From a virus: 22,794 nt of DNA. How positions within the stretch are numbered: position 1 is the stretch's first letter; each line of letters starts with the position of its first letter. Below the pieces are notes generated by a model. The model saw only the letters and a list, made by a program, of their open reading frames with translations. It was not told the origin of the DNA and did not search any database. Of this stretch, positions 11,742 through 20,300 are shown one piece after another. Position numbers and translations under genes: made by a program. The stretch is from IMG/VR virus record IMGVR_UViG_3300042924_003288, positions 1-22,794 of that record, one strand, 5' to 3'.

Positions 11742-12704
11742 ATGAAAAATATTCTAATCGTTGGTGGCGCAGGCTATATTGGCACAAGACTCTCTAATCA
11801 CCTGTTTGATTTGGGATATAAGATACACGTTATCGACAACTTCTGGTTTGGTGATAAACTGAACCCAAGCATTTCAAAAGAAAAGAAAAGTCTTTGGGAT
11901 ATCAAACCCGCAGAGTTAACTTCATATGATGCAGTTATGTTTCTTGCTGGATTGTCTAATGATCCAATGGCGATGTTCAGACCAGACTTAAACTTTATTG
12001 AGAATTCTTCTGCACCAATGTATCTTGCATTCATTGCTAAAGAAGCAGGAGTAAAACGTTTTGTGTGTGCAAGTTCATGTAGCGTATATGGGTTCACAAA
12101 GAACAAGACATTGAACGAAGGCAGTTTAGTTAAGCCAGCATATGCATATGGTATTTCTAAACTGCAATGTGAACGTGGCTTAGAGACATTAGAAGATGAT
12201 AACTTTAAACCAATTGTATTCCGTAAAGGTACAGTTGGTGGATGGTCACCAAAGATGCGCTATGATTTAGTTGTGAACACTATGTTGAAGAGTGCATTCA
12301 CTACACAGAAGATTGTAGTTAACAATCCAAAGATTTGGCGCCCATTAATAGATATTCGTGATGTGATTCAAGGATATCAAAAAGCATTAGAAGCAGACTT
12401 GAATGTGTCTGGTGTTTATAATCTGTCTGGTGGCAATCTTACTATCGGACAATTGGGTGAAGCAATTCATGGAGAGTTGAGAAAAAGAGGATATGTTGTT
12501 GACTTAGTTATCAATGAAAACAATGATGTTCGTAATTATAAAGTTACCACAGAGAAGATTGAAGATGAGTTGGGATTCAAGTCACAGTTTACTCCATTAG
12601 ATTCACTTGCTGAGATACTTGACAATATCGATCCATTGAGTTATAATTTCAATGATGATGAGTATTCTAATATAACAACTTTTCAGAAAGTTTTGGGCAA
12701 ATGA
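11742..12704 (+). CDS. NAD-dependent sugar epimerase/dehydratase (extended SDR)
   Basis: This is an extended short-chain dehydrogenase for nucleotide sugars. The Rossmann motif GGAGYIG lies at 8-14 with acidic D32 that favours NAD, the active-site serine strand is ASSCSVYG (110-117), and the catalytic pair is Y136-x3-K140 in YAYGISK. A substrate-region RPLIDIRDV motif is also family-like. The length of 320 aa is normal. The exact reaction (4-epimerase, 4,6-dehydratase or reductase) is not determined by these motifs. It starts two bases after the RmlC-like gene, has no good ribosome site and is probably coupled to it, and overlaps the next gene by ATGA. Confidence 0.88.
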   Translation: MKNILIVGGAGYIGTRLSNHLFDLGYKIHVIDNFWFGDKLNPSISKEKKSLWDIKPAELTSYDAVMFLAGLSNDPMAMFRPDLNFIENSSAPMYLAFIAKEAGVKRFVCASSCSVYGFTKNKTLNEGSLVKPAYAYGISKLQCERGLETLEDDNFKPIVFRKGTVGGWSPKMRYDLVVNTMLKSAFTTQKIVVNNPKIWRPLIDIRDVIQGYQKALEADLNVSGVYNLSGGNLTIGQLGEAIHGELRKRGYVVDLVINENNDVRNYKVTTEKIEDELGFKSQFTPLDSLAEILDNIDPLSYNFNDDEYSNITTFQKVLGK

Positions 12705-13384
12705 AAATACTATTGACTGGTGGGTCAGGACTTCTTGGTAGAAATTTAATTTCGCATTTAGATGGACATGAAGTCATTGCACCGAGTAGTAGTGAGTTAG
12801 ACATTACCGATCCGTTGTCTTTCATACAATTTAAATGTGATTTGATTATTCATTGTGCGGCTATTGCTAAGTTTGCTGATGCAGAAAAAGATCCGATTGG
12901 AACCATAGATACAAACATTCAAGGCACATGTAACGCATTGAAACATGCAATGAATCAGAATGCTAGATTTGTTTTCATATCGTCATCACACGTATTTGAT
13001 GGACAAAAAGGAAACTACAGCCATGAAGATTTACCTAATCCACTCACACGATATGCAAAATCTAAAGTAGCCGCTGAAATGGCAACTCAAATTTATGAAA
13101 AATCATTAGTCATACGAACAGAATTTTGCGATGTTGATTTTCCATTTGATACTGCATTCACAGATAAGTATTCATCTAAAGAATACATAGATGTTATTGC
13201 ACCCAAGATTGCAGAGAAATGCTTAAGTGAACAAACAGGCATTTGTCACGTTGGTGGACCCAGACGATCATTCTATGAGTTTGGACAATTGAGAAATCCA
13301 AACGTGAAACCTGGATCAGTTGAAAATTTATTAAAGACAAGCACAGTACCTATATTGATAGATACGAGTTTAATTGAGAATTGA
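12701..13384 (+). CDS. RmlD-like nucleotide-sugar reductase, short
   Basis: This resembles dTDP-4-dehydrorhamnose reductase (RmlD) and related SDRs: GGSGLLG at 7-13, HCAAIAKFADAEKDP with the typical N-linked segment (about 51-65), FISSSHVFDG (92-101) and the catalytic Y118-x3-K122 in YAKSK. At 227 aa it is well below the roughly 290 of RmlD, mainly through a shortened C-terminal substrate domain, so the final sugar may differ from rhamnose. It is co-expressed with its neighbours through an ATGA overlap. With the RmlC-like gene it could complete the last two steps of a deoxysugar pathway; RmlA and RmlB are absent here and would come from the host or elsewhere in the phage. Confidence 0.8.
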   Translation: MKILLTGGSGLLGRNLISHLDGHEVIAPSSSELDITDPLSFIQFKCDLIIHCAAIAKFADAEKDPIGTIDTNIQGTCNALKHAMNQNARFVFISSSHVFDGQKGNYSHEDLPNPLTRYAKSKVAAEMATQIYEKSLVIRTEFCDVDFPFDTAFTDKYSSKEYIDVIAPKIAEKCLSEQTGICHVGGPRRSFYEFGQLRNPNVKPGSVENLLKTSTVPILIDTSLIEN

Positions 13385-13391
13385 GGACATA

Positions 13392-14630
13392 ATGACAGCA
13401 ACAGTAATTTCACACATCTATAATGAAGAATACATTCTCCCTTGGTGGTTAGAACATCACAAGAAAATTTTCGATCATGGTATCATTATCGATTATGCAT
13501 CTACTGATAGGTCTCTTGAAATCATTAAAGAGATTTGTCCTACATGGGAAGTTGTACAATCTAAAAATGCAGAATTCAATGCTATGGCAGTTGACGCTGA
13601 AGTTTTAGAATACGAACGTAAGATTGAAGGCTGGCGCATTTGTTTGAACGTCACAGAATTCTTAGTTGGTGACTACAGCAAGTTTTTAGTTGACACGATT
13701 AGGTCTACGCAACATTTGATTCCCACAATTACATTTTGGGATTGGAATCCTAATGACGAATTAGATAAGACTAAACCATTATGGGAACAAAAGAAACAAG
13801 GTATTCACTATAAGACAGACTTCATGGCTCGCCGTGCTAGAAGTTTGCACAATGTGAAGACTATGCAATATGATGTTGGTCGTCATTTTGCTTCATTAAA
13901 CAATGAAGAGATGATGATTTTTCATTATGCAAATTGTATTGCAAGTAAAGGTATGCTTGACAGAAGATTGCAGATTCAGACTAAAGTACCAGAACACGAT
14001 AGAGTTCGAGGATGGGGAAGCCATCACTATCATGGACCAAATGGTGTAATGACTACTGAAACTCTAAAAGAATTGTGGAGTAAAGATTTATCTAAAGTGA
14101 CAGATTGTAGTGAAGACATTATTCGATACACTAAAGAGCCTGATGAAACATACGCATTAGACTTGGGATGCGGTGAGTATCCTAAGAATCCATTCAAAGC
14201 AAAGCATTTGTATGGTATCGATGTGAGAGATGACACTAAGAATAAAATCACAAAAGCAGATTTGGTTATTGAACCAATTCCCTTTATTGATAATTTCTTT
14301 GACTATGTGACTGCACATGATTTCATCGAACACATTCCTAGATTGATGTACAGCCCAAATCGTAGATATCCGTTCGTAGAATTGATGAGTGAGATTTGGC
14401 GAGTATTAAAAGTTGGAGGAAAATTCTATTCTAAGACTCCTGCATTCCCTCATGCGGCAGCTTTTTGGGATCCAACGCACGTAAATATAATCACAGAACA
14501 AACATTTCCATTTTATTTCGACAATGAAAAGATGTGGGCTAAAGAAGTTTATGGCTTCAAAGGTCAATTCAAAATCGAAAGTCAGACATGGGATGGACCA
14601 CATTTATTAAGCACATTAGTTAAGTGCTAA
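13392..14630 (+). CDS. Glycosyltransferase-methyltransferase fusion
   Basis: The ATG at 13392 has GAGGA just before it. Residues 1-225 look like a GT2/GT92-type glycosyltransferase: ISHIYNEEYILPWWLEHH, then HGIIIDYASTDRS, with a later WDWNPNDE that could be part of the metal/substrate site. Residues about 250-412 are a SAM-dependent methyltransferase with motif I DLGCGEYP (257-264), GIDVR at the end of the second strand, a DFIEHI motif and WRVLKVGGKF typical of type 11 methyltransferases. The methyltransferase could cap the sugar the first domain adds. It closes the sugar cassette and its stop overlaps a CTAAATAG motif. The acceptor is unknown. Confidence 0.82.
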   Translation: MTATVISHIYNEEYILPWWLEHHKKIFDHGIIIDYASTDRSLEIIKEICPTWEVVQSKNAEFNAMAVDAEVLEYERKIEGWRICLNVTEFLVGDYSKFLVDTIRSTQHLIPTITFWDWNPNDELDKTKPLWEQKKQGIHYKTDFMARRARSLHNVKTMQYDVGRHFASLNNEEMMIFHYANCIASKGMLDRRLQIQTKVPEHDRVRGWGSHHYHGPNGVMTTETLKELWSKDLSKVTDCSEDIIRYTKEPDETYALDLGCGEYPKNPFKAKHLYGIDVRDDTKNKITKADLVIEPIPFIDNFFDYVTAHDFIEHIPRLMYSPNRRYPFVELMSEIWRVLKVGGKFYSKTPAFPHAAAFWDPTHVNIITEQTFPFYFDNEKMWAKEVYGFKGQFKIESQTWDGPHLLSTLVKC

Positions 14631-14634
14631 ATAG
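14627..14634 (+). promoter_or_regulatory. Possible late promoter motif CTAAATAG
   Basis: It spans the TAA stop of the glycosyltransferase gene and lies 41 nt before the cell wall hydrolase start, with the hairpin at 14638-14656 between them. Motif-based inference. Confidence 0.4.
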
Positions 14635-14637
14635 ATA

Positions 14638-14656
14638 ACCCACTCAAAAAGTGGGT
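14638..14656 (+). other. Leader hairpin before the cell wall hydrolase
   Basis: ACCCACT (14638-14644), loop CAAAA, AGTGGGT (14650-14656). There is no T tract, so it is not a normal terminator. It would sit close to the 5' end of a transcript from the CTAAATAG motif and could protect it. Confidence 0.6.
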
Positions 14657-14675
14657 CAAAAACGAAAGGAAAAAT

Positions 14676-15185
14676 ATGAAAGCACTATTAGCGGCTGTAG
14701 TATTTCTGTCGGCATTATTCTTTACACACAATGCCATTGCGACAGAGTTGCCAACATTTAAAGAGATTTCGGATGCGGCAACAGCACCGAAAAATTCTAG
14801 CAAATCAGACCTGTATTGGATGGCAATGAACATCTATTATGAAGCAGGCGGAGAACCTCTAATCGGTAAAATTGCAGTTGGCGCAGTTACCCTTAACAGA
14901 TTAAGAGACAGTAGATTCCCTAAAAACATTCGTGATGTTGTGACAGAACCACAACAGTTTTCATGGTACAATAGTAAAATTGCAAACACGCCACCAGCAG
15001 ACAACAAAAAATGGAAAGAGTGTTATGAGGTTGCGAAGATGCTGTTGACAAAGACAGTAGGTAGTGATATAATTAAACTCTTAGAGGGCGCAACGCACTT
15101 TCATGCCACTAATATTAAACCAGATTGGGCGGCAAGAAAAACAAAAGTTGCGACTATTGAAGGGCATGTTTTTTATAGAATGTAA
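14676..15185 (+). CDS. Secreted SleB-type cell wall hydrolase
   Basis: An N-terminal signal peptide (hydrophobic 3-16, probable cleavage after AIA at 22) is followed by a Hydrolase_2/SleB domain: MAMNIYYEAGGEP with candidate catalytic Glu (E56 or E60), VGAVTLNRL, then PQQFSWYN and a GATHFHATN motif near the C-terminus. SleB-family enzymes cleave peptidoglycan; the exact bond differs among members. The signal peptide means export to the periplasm, perhaps as a signal-arrest or Sec-exported endolysin. GAAAGGAAA is the ribosome site. A CTAAATA motif and a leader hairpin lie upstream, so late expression at lysis is plausible. Confidence 0.9.
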   Translation: MKALLAAVVFLSALFFTHNAIATELPTFKEISDAATAPKNSSKSDLYWMAMNIYYEAGGEPLIGKIAVGAVTLNRLRDSRFPKNIRDVVTEPQQFSWYNSKIANTPPADNKKWKECYEVAKMLLTKTVGSDIIKLLEGATHFHATNIKPDWAARKTKVATIEGHVFYRM

Positions 15186-15197
15186 GGGCGATTTAAA

Positions 15198-15389
15198 ATG
15201 AGTATTATGAAAACTGAGATTAAGATGAGATCGTATCAGCGTAAGAATGGTTATCCAGCTTACTACTATGCATCAGAAAGCGAAATAAATAATTCGAATT
15301 TTCGTACAGCAAAACCAGCAAAGGTGCAAACACAATTTGGCTACTACAAAAACGGTAGAATTACATCAGTACGATTCTATGAATCTTAA
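15198..15389 (+). CDS. Small basic protein, 63 aa
   Basis: I do not recognise the family. It is Lys/Arg/Tyr-rich with a central YPAYYYASE stretch and a C-terminal strand pair QFGYYKNG and ITSVRFYES, so a small beta-rich basic fold is likely. Its end overlaps the gp33 gene by 11 nt. An AAGGGCG site lies upstream of the ATG. It could bind nucleic acid, but that is inference from charge only. Confidence 0.62.
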   Translation: MSIMKTEIKMRSYQRKNGYPAYYYASESEINNSNFRTAKPAKVQTQFGYYKNGRITSVRFYES

Positions 15390-15618
15390 GATTTTAACTC
15401 AGAAAGAATTTGAATCTGAAATCAAAAAGATTCAATTCGATAGGCACCCAATCACAATGATTGATGCTATTATTGAATACTGCACTATCAAAAACATTGA
15501 AGTCGAAACTGCGGCTTCTTTAATTACACCTCGCATGAAATCTTCAATTGAAGGCGAAGCAATGAAGTTGAAGATGATTACGCCCAAAGCTAGATTACCT
15601 ATTGAGGTCGAAGACTGA
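15379..15618 (+). CDS. 33: gp33-like late transcription coactivator
   Basis: The 79-residue protein has the layout of T4-like gp33: a short N-terminal helix, a region around DAIIEYCTIKNIEVE, a middle helix, then a KLKMITPKARLPIE tail. In T4, gp33 links host RNA polymerase to the sliding clamp gp45 and, with the sigma gp55, turns on late promoters. I chose the ATG at 15379, within the previous gene; an earlier in-frame start would overlap more. There is no clear ribosome site. The order 33-59-32 is exactly that of T4, which is the strongest support for this short gene. The stop overlaps the next start (TGATG). Confidence 0.8.
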   Translation: MNLKILTQKEFESEIKKIQFDRHPITMIDAIIEYCTIKNIEVETAASLITPRMKSSIEGEAMKLKMITPKARLPIEVED

Positions 15619-16214
15619 TGAAGATGGATGCTATAGACGCATACAAGGTTTACTTAGGGATTAAAAATCACTTCACACAAGATAGCTACGATTGGTTCAA
15701 GTATAACAAGAAAGTCAATGTCACATACGATTCTTTTTTGAAACGTAAAGACAAAATCTTTTTTGCTAAACTTGGCAATCGTAAAGATGCTTACTTAGAA
15801 GAATTTTTAGTTTCTAATTTTCTACACGACACAAAAATGTGGGTCGGTGAACTTCTGTCTGAAGAGTGTGAAGAACGCTATAAAGAATGGAAACGCAAAC
15901 AAGAATCGTTGACGTATGTATTTAAAAATGAGATGGATTTTATCTCTGGTTGGAAGCCAGATGAACTAAATGAATTTTTTAATCTTAAAGGTGGAGATCA
16001 TCCACCAATTATCAAGAAATATTTAAGAGGAGAAATCAGTCTGGAGACTCTAGCAATATTGAATTCACTATTGCATTTTGTCAAAAGATATGATACAATG
16101 ATACATGATCCAATCTACAAAGAGGTAAGCAAGTTATGCAAAAAGTACCAGCCCTTTTTAAATTACGATACGGCACGGATGAAAAAGTCACTCAGAGAGT
16201 TAGTAGTGGCGTAG
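15618..16214 (+). CDS. 59: gp59-like loader of the gp41 helicase
   Basis: This resembles T4 gp59, the helicase-assembly protein that binds fork DNA and gp32 and loads gp41. The N-terminus AYKVYLGIKNHFT and YDWFKYNKKVN matches the family start, and the whole 198-aa length is close to T4 gp59 (about 217). The protein is basic and helical as expected, with HPPIIKKYLRGEISLETL in the C-terminal half. The position between gp33 and gp32 matches T4. GAGG lies 11 nt before the ATG; a second ATG two codons on is also possible. Confidence 0.87.
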   Translation: MKMDAIDAYKVYLGIKNHFTQDSYDWFKYNKKVNVTYDSFLKRKDKIFFAKLGNRKDAYLEEFLVSNFLHDTKMWVGELLSEECEERYKEWKRKQESLTYVFKNEMDFISGWKPDELNEFFNLKGGDHPPIIKKYLRGEISLETLAILNSLLHFVKRYDTMIHDPIYKEVSKLCKKYQPFLNYDTARMKKSLRELVVA

Positions 16215-16222
16215 TGGCAGTA

Positions 16223-16339
16223 ATGAGTAAACCCAAGAAGGTTTGCCGTCTATTGTCACAAAAAGAGAATTGTGATAGACTATATACTATAGTAGATTAT
16301 GATAAAAGTGGACAAGCAAAACATACATTCAATACTTAA
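16223..16339 (+). CDS. Possible mini-protein before gp32, 38 aa
   Basis: The ATG at 16223 opens a 38-codon basic frame (VCRLLSQKENC, then KSGQAKHTFN). The longer frame from 16136 would lie mostly inside gp59. Ribosome site support is weak. The region also holds the inverted repeat ACTATA-TAC-TATAGT (16279-16293), so it may instead be a gp32 leader with regulatory structure. Confidence 0.4.
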   Translation: MSKPKKVCRLLSQKENCDRLYTIVDYDKSGQAKHTFNT

Positions 16340-16359
16340 CATACAAGGAATATACTAAT

Positions 16360-17274
16360 ATGGCATCATCATCATTTGCAGATTTGAAAAAGTCACGCAC
16401 CAAAGATTTGGAAAAACTCACAGACGCAGTTTCCAAACTCACAAACAAAGAAGAAGGTAAGAAGTCTTATGAAGACACCCGATTCTGGAAACCCACAGTA
16501 GACAAAGCAGGCAACGGATTCGCAACGATTCGTTTTCTTCCCGCACCCGCAGGTGAAGACGTGCCTTGGGTTCAAGTATTTCAGCACTCGTTTCAAGGTC
16601 CTGGTGGATGGTACATTGAAAACTCGTTGACTACACTCAACAAGAAAGACCCTGTGTCTGAACACAATAGCATTCTATGGAACTCTGGTTCTGATGCTAA
16701 CAAAGATATTGCACGTAAGCAAAAGCGTAAGTTGCAGTATATCGCAAACGTTTATATTGTCAAAGACCCTGCAAACTCTGACAATGACGGAACAGTTAAG
16801 TTGTTTAAATTTGGCAAGAAGATTTTTGACAAGTTAAATGAAAAGATGAATCCCGAGTTTGAAGATGAGACTGCTGTCAATCCATTTGATCTCTGGGAAG
16901 GTGCGAACTTCAAGTTGAAGATTCGTAAAGTTGAAGGCTATCAGAATTATGATAAGTCTGAGTTTGACACTCCAGGACCATTGTCTGGTGATGAAGATGA
17001 TTTAGAGCGTATTTGGAAACAAGAGTACAACTTGTCTGAATTCTTAGATGAAAAGAACTTTAAGTCTTATGATGAGTTGAAAGCACGTTTGAACAAAGTG
17101 CTTGGGCTTGAAGATGGTTCTTCTGGTGATAACTATCAGTCTATTAAACCTAACGTACCAGTTACTGCTTCAGCTAAACCAGCGCCAGCACCTGCTAAGA
17201 AAACTACAGTTGCAGACTCAGTTGTTGATGACGATGAAGACTTAAGTTATTTTGAGAAGTTGGCTGAAGATTAA
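16360..17274 (+). CDS. 32: gp32 single-stranded DNA-binding protein
   Basis: This is the T4 gp32 family protein that coats single-stranded DNA in replication, recombination and repair. The basic N-terminal LKKSRTKDLEKL (about 9-20) is the cooperativity (LAST-like) region, followed by an OB-fold core with FWKPTVDKAGNGFATIRFLP, an FKFGKKIFDK strand and a PFDLWEGANFKLKIRKV segment. The last 25 residues end in an acidic tail (VVDDDEDLSYFEKLAED) as in T4. The protein has no cysteine, so the T4 zinc site is missing. Length is 304 aa (T4: 301). The ribosome site is AAGGAA. A strong terminator follows. Confidence 0.96.
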   Translation: MASSSFADLKKSRTKDLEKLTDAVSKLTNKEEGKKSYEDTRFWKPTVDKAGNGFATIRFLPAPAGEDVPWVQVFQHSFQGPGGWYIENSLTTLNKKDPVSEHNSILWNSGSDANKDIARKQKRKLQYIANVYIVKDPANSDNDGTVKLFKFGKKIFDKLNEKMNPEFEDETAVNPFDLWEGANFKLKIRKVEGYQNYDKSEFDTPGPLSGDEDDLERIWKQEYNLSEFLDEKNFKSYDELKARLNKVLGLEDGSSGDNYQSIKPNVPVTASAKPAPAPAKKTTVADSVVDDDEDLSYFEKLAED

Positions 17275-17302
17275 TATTTCGTAATCTCCTTTGTGACTTG
17301 AC

Positions 17303-17332
17303 GGGGAAGCAGTAAAATGCTTCCCCTTTTTT
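17303..17332 (+). terminator. Rho-independent terminator after gp32
   Basis: GGGGAAGCA (17303-17311), a 6-nt loop, TGCTTCCCC (17318-17326) and TTTTTT (17327-17332). It lies between the convergent gp32 and tail genes. Read from the minus strand the stem is not followed by a T tract. Confidence 0.95.
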
Positions 17333-17334
17333 CA

Positions 17335-20300
17335 TTAAGCTATAGCTATTTCAGCATTCACACTTGAGTCAGTAATAGCATTTCTAGATGAAGACAACAT
17401 ACTTGTATAAGTTATATTTTGAGATTGATCTGTAGTTGTTGAACTATTGTCTGATACAGTATTAACAGTCACACCTTTGCTTGCTGAAGCACCTGCGACT
17501 TCAGCAGAACTAGCAATAACAGTTGCAGATACTGTTGATTTTGCGGGTGTCACAAAGTCTGCCATAGTAAGCCCACCACTCTTGTCTACGTCATATATTG
17601 GATTACCATCTTTGTCTAACATCAATACGTCAGTATCGTATTTTTTTACTTTGTAAGTGTTAACATTTCCAAATCCATCATCACCTAGCTGATCTACCAT
17701 AGTAAATGGTGCTTCAACATATTTACCTTCTTTTTGACTATACACTTGAGGGGCGATGTAGTCCGATGAACTTTCACCTTGAATGTACTGTTCGGCCATC
17801 TTTGTATTAAATTTATAATCAGCCAACATCTTGTCTTGTTCTACAGTACCAAATACACCAGAAGAAACCGAAGTGTCAATTTTAGATTTTAATGATGACG
17901 TTAACTCATTGCCAACTTGTGCATATGTGAGTTTGTGTAAATCAGTTACGGCTTTATCAACTTGTGCTGATTTGTTTGCATAGTCACGTTTAAATATATC
18001 TGCAACAAACTTTATAATAGATGTTGCGGCTGTAGAACTATTAAATGTGTTATCCAGTTTACCCAACCCAATAAAACTTTGTGAGTTTTTCGGATCACCA
18101 GAGTCTGCGTGGAATTTTATGCCATCATTTTCAATAGTGACCATAATAAATTCATATGAAGATTTTTCTTTTGTTTCTACTTCAGCACTCTTTGTTGCAT
18201 TAAACCCAACGTTGAGTAAAGCATCAGCAATCGGTTGCCATTCTTTTGGCGGAGTATCGTAGCCAACGTCTAAGTTTGAAAATGTCTTAGCGTTGATATC
18301 ATTATTGTCTAAAACACGCATTATTCTTGACATTACTGGTTTAGGAGTTCGTTTCTTTCTCTTAAACAGTTTATATATTACCGCGGCCGCAAGAAGATAT
18401 GGTGCCGCCGCTAGTAGAGTACTACCTAAAGTACCACCCGCCGCTGATGCCGCCGCTGCCGATCCACCCAATGTGTCTGCTAGAAGAACTGCTTCGGTAA
18501 CGGCCGCACTCTGGCCAACAACCGCGGCTGTCGTCCCTGCGGCAGCCGTGCCTGCTAGTGCTGTTTCTGCCGCTATAGCCGCAGGTGCGGCCGCTGACGA
18601 TGCGGCCAAAGTGCCCGGTGCAACTCCAAGTGCTAATGCATTTCCAGATGCAATGCTGGCCGCTGTTGGTGCGGCTGATGCACCAAATATACTTGGAAAC
18701 GCTGTTTTAGCACCAGCTAAAAGTGTACTGCCGTAATTGATAATGCTACTACCCGCTTCGGTTCCTTTAATTGCATTGAATGCATATTCACCACCGATTG
18801 ATAATCCTTTATTAACTGCCGCACTCGCAAGCAGTTGCATGTAAGGATTTTTAATACCTAATTTTTGAACAACTTTTTGTGTGAGAGCCGCTTTACCAAA
18901 ATCAAGCGCCATATTACCAACTTCGGCAAAAGCACCCATCATTCCTTTATCGCCAGGCTTAACACCAAGTAGTTGATTAAAGAATCCACCAGCAGACGAT
19001 CCACTTCCTGACCCACGTTGCGAAAGCAATTCATTAGTTCTTACTTGTTGTTCGTATTGCGAGTCACTAATTACTCGTTGTAGTGCCGCTCTCTCATCAT
19101 CTGATTTGCTTGCCTCCAAGAAATCTTTTTTCGCTTGCATTTCCCTATCTTTTGCAAGATTTATTTGCTCAACTAATAATTTAGCTTCAGGACTAGTGGT
19201 TGTGGTTGAAAGTCTACCTGTGTCACCATATGCAAATGCTGGATTAGCGGCAAGTGCCCTTTGTGCATCACCAAGATTTAAGTTTCCTATGCTACCGCCA
19301 CCAGGCATGCCTCCGTACTGACCACCATAACCACCGAACGCACCCATCTGTCTCATTCGTGGGTCCATGTTACCCATACTAGATGGTGTAGTTCCTAACG
19401 CACTATCAATTGGGCCCATGATACCAGCACCCAACACATTCGCCATGTATCCAATGCCGTCTGCAGGTGATGCAAATCCATATTTTGCAAATATAGTTTC
19501 TGCACCAAGCGCAACTTTTCCTCCACTCATGCCGTATATTATTTGTTCAAGTGCAGTTACTTTGCCTGCTTTAGTTCCTTTAGCGAGATTGCCTAAAATC
19601 TGCCCACCAAGAATATTTGCTTGGTCGGTATTCATACCGAGTGAACCAAAGATACCTTTTGCTACAGACCTAGCACCAACTTCCATGTAACCAGTTGCGG
19701 CTTTGCTGAAGATTTGTCCGAATGCAGGACCGTATTGCTTACCGAATATTGATGTTCCGAGTTTAGTAAGTTGTGGTGTCAGACCCAACATCTTGTTGAG
19801 TTGTTCACCTCTGTACATTTGCCCGGATGCTGTTTGTTGACTTACATTTTTATATCCGCCTGGATACAATGCTTTCATCAACGAACCAGAGATTGTTCTT
19901 GTTAGTTGTTTTTGTAAAGAATCTCTAAATTGTTTATTTGCTTCTCTGAGTAATAGTTCAGGCGATTTAAATTTGCCGCCAGACATTGTAATTCTATTAA
20001 TCTTAACTTCTTTAGCAGTAATGCGAGTATTTTCTTTGATACCGCTTAGTTCTTTTAGAACTCTTTGATTATTTGCTTCTTTTTCTCTTTGTGTGAAATA
20101 TCCTTGGCCACTTGCTCTTCTTATTTCAGCGTCCACTTGGGCTGAAGTGAGAAGTGTTGGATTGTTTACTCCTGCACTAGCATAGGCTTCGGCTACACGA
20201 CCATCACCCATTTCAATCAACGGAGTCGATGATGAACTTGGAGTTATAGAAACTTTTTTTGCTTGTAAAGCAGAACCTTTGGCACCAACTTCTCCAGAAT

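Noticed and set aside
14638-14656. Terminator after the sugar cassette
   Set aside because: The stem is followed by C and A residues and no T run.
16136-16222. Longer form of the mini-gene before gp32
   Set aside because: It would overlap gp59 by about 80 nt in another frame without a ribosome site; the start at 16223 is the more likely, though still weak.
16279-16293. Promoter at TATACT 16283-16288
   Set aside because: No -35 box at 16-18 nt spacing. The best TTGTCA is 24 nt away. The inverted repeat is noted but not called as a promoter.
17303-17332. Bidirectional terminator
   Set aside because: Only the plus-strand reading has a T tract after the stem.
18293-18736. Plus-strand Ala-rich frame inside the giant tail gene
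   Set aside because: It is the complement of the Ala-rich coding stretch, whose GCC-type codons read as open in the opposite strand.
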